Positions 63,699-64,000 of a stretch of DNA of 64,000 nucleotides are shown in pieces. How positions within the stretch are numbered: position 1 is the stretch's first letter; every line of letters starts with the position of its first letter. The notes beneath the pieces are model-generated. The model was given only the letters and a program-made list of their open reading frames with translations, was not told the origin of the DNA and did no database searches. The position numbers were made by a program, and so were the translations under genes. The DNA comes from Halisarca cf. caerulea (taxonomy: Eukaryota > Porifera > Demospongiae > Chondrillida > Halisarcidae): positions 124,001 through 188,000 of the forward strand of contig CAUJGJ010000029.1 in NCBI GenBank assembly GCA_963170055.1. The letters run 5' to 3'.

Positions 63699-63757
<59 letters not shown>
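63699..63757. repeat. (AT)n microsatellite, 59 bp
   Basis: Uninterrupted AT dinucleotides directly outside the palindrome arm. Confidence 0.95.
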
Positions 63758-63761
<4 letters not shown>

Positions 63762-63920
63762 GTTATATATATTAGCATAATAAAAGGCATGCATATGAAT
63801 TAATTAATGTATTATGCATGGTGTTAATTGTGTATCAAGATCACCATGACACAAAGCATATATTAATTATAAATACTTTTACTGAGTCAGACTTTTCTAC
63901 TCTTAATGTCACAATTTCAG

Positions 63921-64000
63921 AGTTAGGACGGGAGAATCAGCACCTGGACCTGAGCAGCACCAGCCCCTTTCAGAAGTGCAATCTCATCCTTCTCTCCCAT
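63921..64000 (+). CDS. Possible second exon of the plus-strand gene (cut by window)
   Basis: A pyrimidine-rich tract ending ACAATTTCAG precedes position 63,921. Joined to the AG left over from 61,443, the frame reads RVRTGESAPGPEQHQPLSEV then QSHPSLP to the window end without a stop, a Pro/Ser/Gln-rich segment. A second plus frame (LGRENQHLDLSSTSPFQKCN) is open too, and an antisense frame from an ATG is open for 25 codons, so the coding strand is not certain. Confidence 0.3.

Noticed and set aside
63921..64000. Antisense reading of the right edge (ATG-started 25-codon minus frame) as an upstream WDR11 exon
   Set aside because: The peptide (MGEKDEIALLKGAGAAQ) does not match the WDR11 segment expected before GAQLLC, and its phase would not join as required.

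Overview
The window is animal nuclear DNA, dominated by satellite repeats. Three exons on the minus strand (53,677-53,834, 53,928-54,147 and 59,764-59,861) join in frame into the C-terminal end of WDR11, a conserved animal WD-repeat protein. Near them are two fragments that resemble protein modules I associate with sponges and cnidarians: a HIRAN-like RGYHxYKDIW segment and a Tudor-like barrel segment. An early-branching animal is therefore my best guess, but the species cannot be fixed from the sequence. There are no bacterial operons, rRNA, tRNA or CRISPR arrays.

Positions 1-44,225 are one head-to-tail satellite array with a 145-bp monomer (about 23% G+C by hand count of one monomer). It holds 294 complete monomers plus a stub, all in one orientation, with no open frame of useful length. 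Diagnostic substitutions recur at exact multiples of 145 bp (8, 12, 13, 20 and 21 monomers), so the array has layered higher-order repeats. Near the right end, an 811-bp element with TTAA target duplications and CCCTTTATTGTGGACGA terminal repeats (piggyBac-like, non-autonomous) sits in the array. It occurs twice because a block of seven monomers plus the element (1,808 bp) was tandemly duplicated after insertion.

Positions 44,226-47,072 are a non-satellite island of nested inverted-repeat elements. Satellite then resumes as a short degenerate 145-bp remnant, followed by a more diverged 142-bp relative (47,176-51,803) split by a 768-bp TA-target MITE. A third, inverted relative (51,965-52,640) has alternating A/B units of about 143-145 bp. 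The homogenised core is thus flanked by progressively more diverged relatives, as expected at the edge of a centromeric or pericentromeric satellite block.

From 52,641 onward the DNA is ordinary gene-bearing sequence. The WDR11 stop codon lies about 1 kb from the satellite edge. The 5.6-kb penultimate intron holds several short inverted-repeat elements and a HIRAN-like coding fragment. Beyond the last recognisable WDR11 exon are a 19-20-bp minisatellite split by a 990-bp TA-target element that carries a Tudor-like coding exon with a splice donor, a second copy of the 768-bp MITE inserted inside a palindrome, simple repeats, and a tentative two-exon plus-strand gene start (61,376 and 63,921 to the window edge).
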